This document shows, piece by piece, positions 8,154 to 16,160 of a stretch of DNA of 64,000 nt (the stretch's first letter is position 1; each line of letters starts with the position of its first letter). Both the position numbers and the translations under genes were made by a program. The stretch comes from Mangrovimicrobium sp048323675 (lineage in GTDB: Bacteria > Pseudomonadota > Gammaproteobacteria > Pseudomonadales > Halieaceae): the NCBI RefSeq assembly GCF_048323675.1, contig NZ_JBLWFK010000004.1, positions 558,001 to 622,000 of the forward strand, given 5' to 3'. The notes beneath the pieces are model-generated. The model searched no databases. It had not been told where the DNA came from and was given only the letters and a program-made list of their open reading frames with translations.

Positions 8154-9392
8154 GTGGCGAGCGCCCTGCTGGACATCAACGACTGCACCCTGAGCCTGTG
8201 GACCGAGCATGGACGGGTAGAAAGCCCCGGCTATGCGCTGTTGCAGGGCCGCGACTATCGCTTTGGCGAAACCGCTCGCGCCAGCGCCCGCCTGACCCCG
8301 CGCAACATCAACAACCGCTACTGGTGGCAGCTGGGCACCGCGCCGCTGCAGCCGGCTCTCGGACCGGCGCGGCACACCGCCGACCTGGTTCACGCCCACC
8401 TGCTGCAGTTGCACGCCGAGGCCGGCGCCCCCGGGTCGCTGGCCATCGCCTGCCCCGGCAGCATGAGCCGGGAACAGCTCTCGCTGTTGCTGGGGATCAC
8501 CCAGCAGTGCCCCTTCACGGTCACCGCACTGGTCGATCGCAGCACCCTGATCGGCAGCCTGCAGCCGGGCGCTTACCACCTGGAACTCCAGCTGCACCAG
8601 GCGCTGCTGACCGAACTGGTGCGCACCGATGGCAGCGTCGCCGCCGGCAGCTTCACCCCCCTGCCCGGCTGCGGCCTGCTGCAGTTGCAGGAACGCCTGG
8701 TCGCGCAGATCGCCGATGCGTTTATTCGCCAGACCCGCTTCGACCCCCGGCGCCAGGCGCACAGCGAACAGGCGCTCTACGACGCCCTGCCCACGGTGCT
8801 TGCCGCCCTCGCCGGGCAGGGCGAATACAATTTCGAACTGGGCGGCCATCGCGCCCGCCTGAGCCGCAGCGAACTGGCCGCGGCCAGCGCGCGACTGGTC
8901 AGCGCCATCCGCGAAACCATCGGTGAGCGCAGCGCCAGCCTGCTGCTGGATCCCCTGCCCGGAGCGCTGCCGGGACTGCCTGAAGCCTTTCCCGGCTGCA
9001 ACACCCCGCCGCCGGATAGCGCCTGGCGCGCCGCCCTCGAACTGGCCGACCACCTGCACAGCGACAGCGGACAGTTCAACCTGCACGACAGCCTGCCGGA
9101 TCGCGCTCCCGCCGCAACAACCAGCGCTGCGCGGGCGGCTGCGACAAGCCCGGCGCGGCCCCAGCCCACCCACCTGCTGCAGGGTGCCGTGGCGCGCCCG
9201 CTCGGCGAGGAACCCGTGGTGCTCGCGGACGGGGTTGTCCTGCAACGGCAGGCGCAGGGCTGGACCGTCTCGGGGGAGGCAGAGGTCAACCGCGGCGCTG
9301 CGACGCCGGGACAGCCACTGCGCAGTGGTGACCTGATCCGCGTGGCCGGGGAGGAATACCGCCTGATCGAAGTCCTCGCCAGGGGAAGCTGA
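8154..9392 (+). CDS. Actin/Hsp70-like protein with FHA-like C-terminus
   Basis: 412 residues from GTG 8154. No membrane segment, so probably cytoplasmic. The N-terminal ~260 residues have a layout like the actin/Hsp70/FtsA ATPase fold: a first strand ALLDINDCTLSLW, then LAIACPGSMSREQLSLLLGI in the place of the Hsp70 'VTVPA.F...QR' segment, then TALVDRSTL like 'LINEPTAA'. Exact nucleotide-binding motifs are weak, so activity is uncertain. A Pro/Ala-rich linker (~312-340) leads to ~70 residues (EEPVVLADGVVLQRQAQGW..., then LRSGDLIRVAGEEYRLIEV) resembling a degenerate forkhead-associated domain. It sits 10 bases after the channel gene and 2 before the first VWA gene, which suggests a cytoplasmic regulator of the membrane complex. 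Confidence 0.6.
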   Translation: MASALLDINDCTLSLWTEHGRVESPGYALLQGRDYRFGETARASARLTPRNINNRYWWQLGTAPLQPALGPARHTADLVHAHLLQLHAEAGAPGSLAIACPGSMSREQLSLLLGITQQCPFTVTALVDRSTLIGSLQPGAYHLELQLHQALLTELVRTDGSVAAGSFTPLPGCGLLQLQERLVAQIADAFIRQTRFDPRRQAHSEQALYDALPTVLAALAGQGEYNFELGGHRARLSRSELAAASARLVSAIRETIGERSASLLLDPLPGALPGLPEAFPGCNTPPPDSAWRAALELADHLHSDSGQFNLHDSLPDRAPAATTSAARAAATSPARPQPTHLLQGAVARPLGEEPVVLADGVVLQRQAQGWTVSGEAEVNRGAATPGQPLRSGDLIRVAGEEYRLIEVLARGS

Positions 9393-9394
9393 CC

Positions 9395-10489
9395 ATGGCC
9401 CGCCGCAAGAAACGCAGCGCCATCGCCTTCAACCTCAGCTTCCTCGACATCATGTCCTGCGGCTTCGGCGCCGTGGTGCTGGTCTACCTGATCATCGATC
9501 ACTCGGTGGAAGTGCAGTCCCGGGAAATCAACCGCGACCTGCTCTCGGAAGTGAACTTCCTGCGCCAGGAGGTCGACGACGGCCAGGCGGGCCTGGTGAA
9601 ACTGCACAACACCCTGTCCGATGTGGACATGCAGATGGTGGAAGCCCAGGGCCGCGCGGACCGCATCAGCGAGGAACTGGAGGACTACCAGAGCCGTATC
9701 GCCGCCCTGCGCGCCGACGATCCCACCGATCCGAAGGAGATCGAGGCGCTGAAGGCGGAGATCCGCTCACTCGAATCCGAGGTGGAACAACTGCGCTCGG
9801 CCGCGGTCGAGGACAGCGGCCGCAGCGCCCGCACCTTTATCGGCGAGGGCCAGCGGCAGTACCTCACCGGGCTGCGCCTCGGCGGCAGGAACATCGCCAT
9901 CCTGCTGGACGTCTCCTCCAGCATGCTGGCGGACCGGCTGGTCAACATCATCCGCCTGCGCAACATGGGCGCCGACGTGCAGCGCAAGGCGGACAAGTGG
10001 ACCCGCTCGCTGGCCACCGTGGACTGGCTCACCGCGCAACTGCCGGTGAACGCCAACTTCCAGCTCATCACCTTCAACACCCAGGCCCAGTACGCGCTGC
10101 CCGATACCGCCGGCAAGTGGCTGGAGGTGGCCGATCGCGACCGCCTGGAAAAACTCTCCGCCCAGCTGCGCGACATCACCCCCAGCGGCGGCACCAGCCT
10201 GGAGAACGCCTTCAACGCCCTGAAACAGCTGACCCCGGCGCCGGACAATATCTTCCTGATCACCGACGGCCTGCCCACCCAGGGCAGCACGCCACCGAAG
10301 GGCAGCAAGGTCAGCGGCAAGGACCGGCAGAAACTGTTCCGCCAGGCGGTGCGGCAACTGCCCGGCGGCGTGCCGGTGAATATCATCCTCGCCCCCATGG
10401 AGGGCGACCCGATGGCGGCGGCGGAATTCTGGCAGCTGGCCCAGGCCAGCCAGGGTTCCCTGCTCAGCCCCTCGAAGGACTGGCCCTGA
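9395..10489 (+). CDS. ExbD-like TM helix + coiled coil + VWA protein (1)
   Basis: 364 residues. After a basic N-terminus (MARRKKR) comes FNLSFLDIMSCGFGAVVLVY, a single helix whose FLDIM matches the ExbD/TolR signature (FIDVM, LLDVL) with the ion-carrying Asp at residue 18. Residues ~38-145 are strongly heptad-like coiled coil. A von Willebrand A domain follows (~165-345) with a complete-looking MIDAS: DVSSS at 172-176, the Thr of PSGGTSLENAF and the Asp of FLITDGLPTQG. By ExbD topology the VWA domain would be periplasmic. The gene overlaps the next by one base (TGATG), and that gene encodes a protein of the same architecture; the two may form the heterodimer inside the channel at 7349. Confidence 0.88.
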   Translation: MARRKKRSAIAFNLSFLDIMSCGFGAVVLVYLIIDHSVEVQSREINRDLLSEVNFLRQEVDDGQAGLVKLHNTLSDVDMQMVEAQGRADRISEELEDYQSRIAALRADDPTDPKEIEALKAEIRSLESEVEQLRSAAVEDSGRSARTFIGEGQRQYLTGLRLGGRNIAILLDVSSSMLADRLVNIIRLRNMGADVQRKADKWTRSLATVDWLTAQLPVNANFQLITFNTQAQYALPDTAGKWLEVADRDRLEKLSAQLRDITPSGGTSLENAFNALKQLTPAPDNIFLITDGLPTQGSTPPKGSKVSGKDRQKLFRQAVRQLPGGVPVNIILAPMEGDPMAAAEFWQLAQASQGSLLSPSKDWP

Positions 10490-11487
10490 TGGCGCGGCAG
10501 CGGCGGGCAGCGGAAGAGTTCTCACTGTCGTTCCTCGACGTGATCTGCTGTGGCTTCGGCGCGGTGATCCTGCTGCTGATGATCACCAAGACCGTGCAAC
10601 CGCAAATCATCGAGGCATCCACGGTAAACCTGCAGGGCACGGTGGCGGAGCTGGAACAACAGCTGCAGGAAATTCGCGGCGAAACCGTGGTGCTCAACCG
10701 CGACCTCAATGCCAAGCATGAGCAACTTTCCGCCTACGAGGAGCGCATCGCCATCCTTCGCGGGCAACTCGCCAGCGCCCGCTCGCGCTACGACAACACC
10801 CGTGTGGAGAGCCAGAGCAACGAGGTGATCACCGAGCAACTGGCCCGCGCCCGGCAACAGCTCAGCGACGAGATGCAGCGCCTGCTGGGCACCCAGTACC
10901 AGTCGAAAAACAACCTGATCGGCGGCATCCCGGTCGACAGCGAATACATCATATTCATTATCGACACCTCGGGATCGATGTTTTCCTACGCCTGGAACCG
11001 CATGATCCAGGAGGTAGAAAACACCCTGAGCATCTATCCTGAGGTAAAAGGTATCCAGGTAATGAACGACATGGGCCAGTACATGTTCAGTCGCTACCGG
11101 GGCCAGTGGATTCCAGACACCCCGGGGCGGCGCAAGGTCATCATGCAGAACCTGCGCAACTGGAACGTGTTCAGTAATTCCAGTCCGGTGGAGGGGATCG
11201 AGGCGGCCATCCGCACTTTCTACGACCCGGGCAAGAAAATCAGCCTGTATGTCTTCGGCGACGAGTTCACCGGGGATTCCATCTCCGAAGTGGTGGACAC
11301 CGTCGACCGGATAAACCGCGCCGATGCCAGTGGCAACCGGCTGGTGCGCATTCACGGGGTCGGCTTCCCGGTGCAGTTTATCCGTGCGCCGAACCTGCAG
11401 ACGACCGGCATCCGATTCGCTACCCTGATGCGTGAACTCGCCTATCGCAATGGAGGGACCTTTGTCGCGCTCAACGATTTCCGCTAG
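10489..11487 (+). CDS. ExbD-like TM helix + coiled coil + VWA protein (2)
   Basis: 332 residues from ATG 10489, overlapping the previous stop. Its N-terminus FSLSFLDVICCGFGAVILLL is plainly paralogous to that of the preceding protein and again carries the ExbD/TolR-like F-L-D (Asp 17). Coiled coil spans roughly 42-130 (VAELEQQLQEIRGETVVLNR and on). The VWA domain starts near 150 with IIFIIDTSGSM (DTSGS at 159-163). The second MIDAS Thr is less clear (NSSPVEGIEAAIRTF), and the domain contains longer loops (GQYMFSRYRGQWIPDTPGRR). The two VWA proteins have diverged well beyond the helix, so they are likely distinct subunits and not redundant copies. Confidence 0.87.
   Translation: MARQRRAAEEFSLSFLDVICCGFGAVILLLMITKTVQPQIIEASTVNLQGTVAELEQQLQEIRGETVVLNRDLNAKHEQLSAYEERIAILRGQLASARSRYDNTRVESQSNEVITEQLARARQQLSDEMQRLLGTQYQSKNNLIGGIPVDSEYIIFIIDTSGSMFSYAWNRMIQEVENTLSIYPEVKGIQVMNDMGQYMFSRYRGQWIPDTPGRRKVIMQNLRNWNVFSNSSPVEGIEAAIRTFYDPGKKISLYVFGDEFTGDSISEVVDTVDRINRADASGNRLVRIHGVGFPVQFIRAPNLQTTGIRFATLMRELAYRNGGTFVALNDFR
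11452..11457 (+). promoter_or_regulatory. Shine-Dalgarno GGAGGG fixing a TTG start
   Basis: GGAGGG lies inside the end of the second VWA gene, 4 bases before TTG at 11462. It supports TTG 11462 over the in-frame ATG at 11450, which overlaps the site itself, and over GTG 11432; only the TTG start gives a compact lipoprotein signal peptide. Confidence 0.65.
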
Positions 11488-12232
11488 TCGCTGCCTGCTG
11501 GTGCTGGCCCTGGCCCTGCTCGCGGGCTGCGGCCCGAATACCGTCAAGGTCGAAGGCCACTTCCCGCCGCCGCTGATGGACGCGCTGCCAATCCGGCTCG
11601 GCGTCTGGTACCCGGAGGAATTCCGCAACCACGAGATTTTCGATGAGGCGCGCAGCCGCAGCGAATCCGACTGGGTGGTGCAGACCGGCACCGCGCAGGT
11701 CGCCATGTGGAACAGCCTGCTGCAGGGCATGTTCATCCATTTCGTGCCGCTGCAGGAAGCGCCGGCGAAGGGCAAGCCGATACCCGGCGTGGACGCGGTG
11801 CTGATCCCCCACGTGGACGAACTGCAGTACGCCATTCCCCAGCAGACCCACATCAAGGTCTATGAAATCTGGATGCGCTACCGCTTCGAATTGCTCGACG
11901 ATAAAGGCGAGTCCCTGGTTGGCTGGACCATGCCCGCCTACGGCAAAACCCCCACCGCGTTCCTGCGCAGTGACGAGGATGCCGTCAATCTCGCCGCGGT
12001 GATGGCCCTGCGCGATGCCGGCGCCAACTTCGCGATGACCTTCCCCGGCATACCCGAAGTGGCGGCGCTGATGGGCGTGCCGGAACCAAAGCCCGACGAA
12101 GCCGCGCACGGCGAACTGCCATCCGGCGACGAACTGCCGCTGCTGCTCGATGATGGCCCGGCGATGGATACCGGAGTCATCCACGAGGTCGAGAACGTCC
12201 CGGTGGAAACCGGTGGCGAGGATACGCCGTGA
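11462..12232 (+). CDS. Lipoprotein of unknown function
   Basis: 256 residues from TTG 11462, overlapping the previous gene by 26 bases. The signal peptide SRCLLVLALALLAGC ends in a good lipobox. The mature part has an alpha/beta look (LPIRLGVWYPEEFRNHEIF, VDAVLIPHVDELQYAIPQQ, YEIWMRYRFELLDDKGESLV), similar to outer-membrane assembly-type lipoproteins that build a strand-rich domain, followed by an Ala-rich helix and an acidic low-complexity tail (from ~205). No catalytic residues are recognised. The position right after the VWA pair and the coupled start suggest an outer- or inner-membrane lipoprotein partner of that complex. Confidence 0.75.
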   Translation: MSRSTISASRCLLVLALALLAGCGPNTVKVEGHFPPPLMDALPIRLGVWYPEEFRNHEIFDEARSRSESDWVVQTGTAQVAMWNSLLQGMFIHFVPLQEAPAKGKPIPGVDAVLIPHVDELQYAIPQQTHIKVYEIWMRYRFELLDDKGESLVGWTMPAYGKTPTAFLRSDEDAVNLAAVMALRDAGANFAMTFPGIPEVAALMGVPEPKPDEAAHGELPSGDELPLLLDDGPAMDTGVIHEVENVPVETGGEDTP

Positions 12233-12314
12233 GCAGGGACCAGTACGATTTCCGTCCCGGTGGATGGAGCCGGCACAGCCCGTCGGCCGACGATAATAAA
12301 AAGGAGAGCGCGAC

Positions 12315-12968
12315 ATGAAACGCCTATTGCTGCTCGCAACGACCGCCCTGTTACAGGCCTGCGTCAACGCCACCGTCGACCAGATGGTCTACAACGCCCC
12401 CGAGGCCGGGGTGGGCGATGGCACCGTAGTCATCCTCGGCCGCCGCCAGAACAGCGACTATGAAACCGAGCCGGATTTCGTCCAGTGTATCGGCGACTAC
12501 ATCCACAGCCACGACAAGTCCATCTACGTGATCGACGAGCTGGATTTCGTCAACGCCCTTTATCCCTGGTTCGAACCGCGTACCGCGCCGCTCTACCCCC
12601 AGGACGTGGAGCGACTGTTGGAACACGAGGTGGTTGCCCAGCGCATGCGCGAGCTGAAAACCGAGTACATGGTCTGGGTCGACGGCTCCACCGAAACCAC
12701 CGACTCCTCCGGCTCCATGACCTGCGGCATCGGCCCGGGCGGCGCCGGCTGCTTCGGCTTCGGCACCTGGTCCGACGATTCGGAGTACGAGGCGATCATC
12801 TGGGACTTCACCGACAAGGCGGAAGTCGGCCGGGTCGCCACCAGTGCCACCGGCCAGTCCTACATGCCCGCGGTGGTGGTGCCGATTCCCATCATTGCCC
12901 CGGTGCAGGGCACCGCCTGCGACGGTCTCGGCGAACAGCTGCTGCAATTCTTTTCCAGCAAGTACTGA
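12315..12968 (+). CDS. Lipoprotein of unknown function
   Basis: 217 residues. A short signal peptide with lipobox ALLQAC (Cys ~16) follows ATG 12315, which is preceded by AAGGAG. The mature domain carries VVILGRRQNSDYETEPDFVQC, IYVIDELDFVNALYPWFEP and EYMVWVDGSTETTDSSGS, giving a mixed alpha/beta domain that might bind a partner or ligand. Cysteines at CGIGPGGAGC may pair. The stop overlaps the next ATG (TGATG), so it is coupled to the M48 protease. No family is recognised; membership of the envelope cluster is the main clue. Confidence 0.75.
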   Translation: MKRLLLLATTALLQACVNATVDQMVYNAPEAGVGDGTVVILGRRQNSDYETEPDFVQCIGDYIHSHDKSIYVIDELDFVNALYPWFEPRTAPLYPQDVERLLEHEVVAQRMRELKTEYMVWVDGSTETTDSSGSMTCGIGPGGAGCFGFGTWSDDSEYEAIIWDFTDKAEVGRVATSATGQSYMPAVVVPIPIIAPVQGTACDGLGEQLLQFFSSKY

Positions 12969-14344
12969 TGACCGTGCGCCTCTTGTACCTCGTCGCTTTC
13001 GCCCTCGCGCTGCTGGCCCACCCGGCCAGCGCGGAAAGCGTGGGCGAGAAGCAGTACCGCGAATTCAAGGAGGCCGGCGCGCTCTACGATGACGTCGAAT
13101 TGCAGGCCTATGTCACCCGCATCGGCGAGAGCCTGCTGGCGGTGTCCGGCGAGAAGGGAGAGAAATTCACTTTCTCGGTCCTCGACTCGCCGATGATCAA
13201 CGCCTTCGCCGCCCCGGGCGGTTACATCTACGTCAGCCGCGGCCTGCTGCCCTACCTCGAATCCGAGGAGGAACTGGCCGGCGTGCTGGGCCACGAGATC
13301 GCCCACGTCGACGCCAACCACCACGGCCGGCGCAAGGGCGCGAGCGTCGCCAGCAAGGTGGCCTCCATCACCACCTATATCCTCACCGGCAGCGGCGAAC
13401 TGGCGCAGGCCTCGGACATGTACGGCGCGGAGCTGATCAGCGGCTACGGCCGCGACATGGAACTGGAGGCCGACGGCCTCGGTGCCGAGTACATGTACCG
13501 CGCCGGCTACGACCCCCAGGCCCTGCTGCAGGTGATTAGCGTGCTCAAGGACCAGGAGCAGTACACCCGGCTGCAGGCGCGCAGCGCCGGCAAGCCCGCC
13601 GGCACCTACCACGGCCTGTACGCCTCCCACCCGCGCAACGACAAGCGCCTGCAGACGGTGATCGCCAAGGCCCGGGAACTGGACGTGGGCGACTACGTGG
13701 AGAGCCCGGAGCAACCGGGTGAATTCCGCAGCCATATCGAGGGGCTGGTGTGGGGCGAGAGCGTCCAGGGTGAACGCGAGGAAAACCGCTACTACCACAA
13801 CAAGCTGGCCTTCAGCTTTGCCCACCCCGAGGGCTGGACCGTGTCCACCAGTGGCCGAGCGGTAATCGCCCAGGCCCCCGACGGCAGCGCCTCGCTGACC
13901 ATTACCCTGGCGCGGCGCGACAATGACACGCCCGAGCAGGCACTGCGCGGCAGCGTCGTTGGCGACCTCAGCGCGGGCACCGCGCTGGAGCAGGGGGGGC
14001 TGCAGGGCTACACGGCGCTCGCCAGCAGCGGTGGCGCCAGCAAACGACTGGCAGTCATCGATTACAACTACCGCTACCGCTTCGAGGGCGCCGCAACGGA
14101 CATGACCAGCGGCGATGCCGCGCTGAAGCAGATCATCGAGTCCTTCCGCCCGCTACAGCCGAAGGAAAAGCAGGCGGCAGAGCCCCACTACGTTCACTAC
14201 TACCAGGTCCCGCGGGGGGCGACCTTTGCCAGTATCGCAGCGGGCATCAAGGTGCCCGATGCGGAAAACAAGTTGCGCCTGCTTAACGGGATGTACCCGC
14301 GGGGAGAGCCGCGGACCGGCGACTGGATCAAGGTCATCCGCTAG
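12968..14344 (+). CDS. M48 family periplasmic metalloprotease
   Basis: 458 residues from ATG 12968. It has a signal peptide (LLYLVAFALALLAHPASA) and an M48 peptidase domain over ~25-260, with the zinc motif HEIAHVDANHHG near 109-113 and the third ligand Glu in MELEADGLGAEYMYRAGYD. Motifs NAFAAPGGYIYVSRGLL and YASHPRNDKRL are those of BepA/LoiP/HtpX-like family members. The C-terminal part (~280-458) has a beta domain (FSFAHPEGWTVSTSGRAVI) and a LysM-like end (VPRGATFASIAAGIKVPD, then LRLLNGMYPRGEPRTGDWIKVI). Periplasmic M48 proteases process or degrade misassembled outer-membrane proteins and lipoproteins; here it would serve quality control of, or maturation for, the preceding complex. It ends the cluster. 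Confidence 0.9.
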   Translation: MTVRLLYLVAFALALLAHPASAESVGEKQYREFKEAGALYDDVELQAYVTRIGESLLAVSGEKGEKFTFSVLDSPMINAFAAPGGYIYVSRGLLPYLESEEELAGVLGHEIAHVDANHHGRRKGASVASKVASITTYILTGSGELAQASDMYGAELISGYGRDMELEADGLGAEYMYRAGYDPQALLQVISVLKDQEQYTRLQARSAGKPAGTYHGLYASHPRNDKRLQTVIAKARELDVGDYVESPEQPGEFRSHIEGLVWGESVQGEREENRYYHNKLAFSFAHPEGWTVSTSGRAVIAQAPDGSASLTITLARRDNDTPEQALRGSVVGDLSAGTALEQGGLQGYTALASSGGASKRLAVIDYNYRYRFEGAATDMTSGDAALKQIIESFRPLQPKEKQAAEPHYVHYYQVPRGATFASIAAGIKVPDAENKLRLLNGMYPRGEPRTGDWIKVIR

Positions 14345-14447
14345 GCGCGGCAAATCGAGGCAGCCGCACGGGCCCGGGATAGGCAGGCCCTGCCGCACTC
14401 TGCTATTGTGCACCTCGCCCGGTAATTTCTGCTGAAGGATCAGGCAC

Positions 14448-15130
14448 ATCGGCACAAAACCCCATAGCGCAGCCAGCGATCGCATTTGCCGCATTTGCCG
14501 GACACTCGCGGTGCTCCTGTCCCTGCCCTACCTGTTTTACTCCCTCAATTCCGGCATCACCATCACCAACGACGGCAGCCATTTCGCCCTGCTGGATGCC
14601 CTGCTGCACGACGGCAGCGCGGAACTGAAGAACCCCCGGCAGTTCGCCTTCGGCGACAGCGCGCTGTATGAAAACCGCTACTACTCGGATCGCAATCCGG
14701 GTCTCGCCTTCTTTACCTACGCGGAGACGCTCCTGCTGATGCCCATCCGGGGCTGGTTCTACCCACTACAACTGGACCCGAGGATAAGCCCGCGTTACAA
14801 CGAAGCACAGCGACAACTCATCCCCGGGGTAATGCTGGTACCCGCCTTCGCTGCCAGCGCCCTGTTCGCAGGAATGATCGCACTGTGCCGCACCCTCGGC
14901 GCGAATCTTCCCACTGCACTTAGCGCAGCGCTGATGCTGTGCCGGCAGTGCTGGCCGGACTGGTGCCGGTTTTCACCGGGGCGCTGCGGGCAAGGGAGCG
15001 CCGGGGCGCGGCACTGACCCTGGCCATCAGCATGCTGCTGGTGGTGATCGGCGCCGCCGGCGTATTCGCTGCCTATGGCGGGTGGAAACTCCTCGCGGCC
15101 AGGGGGGTTCCGCCGCGCGGCCAGGACCCC
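14448..15130 (+). pseudogene. Decayed polytopic membrane protein (mannosyltransferase-like)
   Basis: Reading in one frame from about 14448 gives a hydrophobic N-terminus (LLSLPYLFYSLNSGITITNDG, HFALLDALLHDG, YYSDRNPGLAFFTYAETLLL, MLVPAFAASALFAGMIALC) typical of the first part of large glycosyltransferase-like membrane proteins. At about 14930 this sense is lost. A second frame then carries AGLVPVFTGALRARERRGA and LAISMLLVVIGAAGVFAAYG, which looks like a C-terminal helix. The simplest reading is a gene with a large internal deletion and frameshift. No good start codon exists: an AAGGA site at 14435 is followed by ATC at 14448 where an ATG would be expected, and GTG 14511 lies inside the first helix. 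The exact parent family is uncertain. Confidence 0.6.
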
Positions 15131-15141
15131 GGGGGCGGGCT

Positions 15142-15456
15142 TCAGTTTTCGCTGATTTCCTGTACCAGCACCCAGGGCGGCGCTACCACCGCCCAGAGCG
15201 TAACATCGGCCTCGTACCAGGCGAGCGCCTGCTCGTCATGGACGGCGATGATCTGCTGGTCGGCGATCCAGGCCTGAAACTGACTCGTGTTATCGAGGCC
15301 GAGCTGAACCGCGACTTCCACCAGGTTGAGACCGGGAGCAATACGGATCACGTTGCCGTGGGCATAGTAAGTCTGCAGTTCGTGCCAGCGGATTTTCGCG
15401 GTCTGGCTGTGGAACTCCTGGCGCAGGAAGGCTTCGTAGTCCGCTTCCTCAGCCAT
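15142..15456 (-). CDS. DUF2288 family protein
   Basis: 104 residues, start ATG at 15456. The sequence follows the DUF2288 pattern: FLRQEFHSQTAKIRWHELQT, then NVIRIAPGLNLVEVAVQLG, then a W-x-A strand and the closing VTLWAVVAPPWVLVQEI. A small cytoplasmic protein of unknown function found widely in gammaproteobacteria. It overlaps the end of the upstream hydrolase gene by 8 bases, so it is co-translated with it. Confidence 0.85.
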   Translation of the reverse strand: MAEEADYEAFLRQEFHSQTAKIRWHELQTYYAHGNVIRIAPGLNLVEVAVQLGLDNTSQFQAWIADQQIIAVHDEQALAWYEADVTLWAVVAPPWVLVQEISEN

Positions 15457-16099
15457 ACTTCGCGTCCGCCACGAAGGGGTTGCTGCGGCGCTCCTCGCCG
15501 AAGGTGGAGGTCGGGCCGTGGCCGGGCACGAAGGTGATGTCGTCGCCCAGCGGGAACAGCTTGCCGCGGATGCTGGCGACCAGCTGGTCGTGGTCGCCGC
15601 GGGGAAAGTCGCTGCGGCCAATGGATCCCTGGAAGAGGACATCGCCGACCCAGGCGAGTTTCTGCGGCCGGTAGTAGAACACCACGTGCCCCGGGGTATG
15701 GCCGGGGCAGTGCAGCACCTCGAAGACCTGCTCGCCGACGGTGACGGTATCGCCGTCGTTCAGCCAGCGGTCCGGCTCGAAGGCATCGGCGTGGGGGAAG
15801 CCGGACATCTTGCACCACTCGGGCAGTTTATCCAGCCAGAAGCTGTCTTCCTTCTGCGGCCCCTCGATGGGGACTTCCAGTTGCTTGCGCAGGACGTCCG
15901 CTGCAGCGCAGTGGTCCATGTGGGCGTGGGTGAGAATGATCTTTTCCACCGTCGCGTCCATCTTTTCCACGGCTGCGAGGATGCGCTCGATATCGCCACC
16001 CGGATCGACGATGGCCGCCTTGCCGGTGGCCTGGCAGCGGATGACGGAACAGTTCTGCTGGTAGGGCGTGACCGGCACGACCGTACACTGAATTGACAT
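15449..16099 (-). CDS. MBL-fold hydrolase, glyoxalase-II-like (YcbL type)
   Basis: 216 residues, ATG at 16099. The metallo-beta-lactamase fold is clear: THAHMDHC (HxHxDH, two metal sites), HCPGHTPGHVVFYY, GDVLFQGSIGRSD and the final PGHGPTST. The insert with KLPEWCKMSGFPHADAF and the short length (no C-terminal glyoxalase helix domain) match the YcbL-type group, which hydrolyses S-lactoylglutathione or related thioesters. Cytoplasmic. Forms a two-gene unit with the DUF2288 gene. The specific substrate is inferred from the subfamily, not shown. Confidence 0.88.
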   Translation of the reverse strand: MSIQCTVVPVTPYQQNCSVIRCQATGKAAIVDPGGDIERILAAVEKMDATVEKIILTHAHMDHCAAADVLRKQLEVPIEGPQKEDSFWLDKLPEWCKMSGFPHADAFEPDRWLNDGDTVTVGEQVFEVLHCPGHTPGHVVFYYRPQKLAWVGDVLFQGSIGRSDFPRGDHDQLVASIRGKLFPLGDDITFVPGHGPTSTFGEERRSNPFVADAKYG

Positions 16100-16160
16100 G
16101 TTTACTCTCGAAAACAGGTTCGCTGGGAGTTCAGGATACCACAGGGCGGGGCACCGCCAT

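Noticed and set aside
7349..11487. Zorya-type anti-phage system
   Set aside because: The channel and ExbD-like helices recall ZorA/ZorB, but there is no peptidoglycan-binding OmpA-like domain, no helicase (ZorD) and no ZorC/ZorE gene; the neighbours are envelope proteins.
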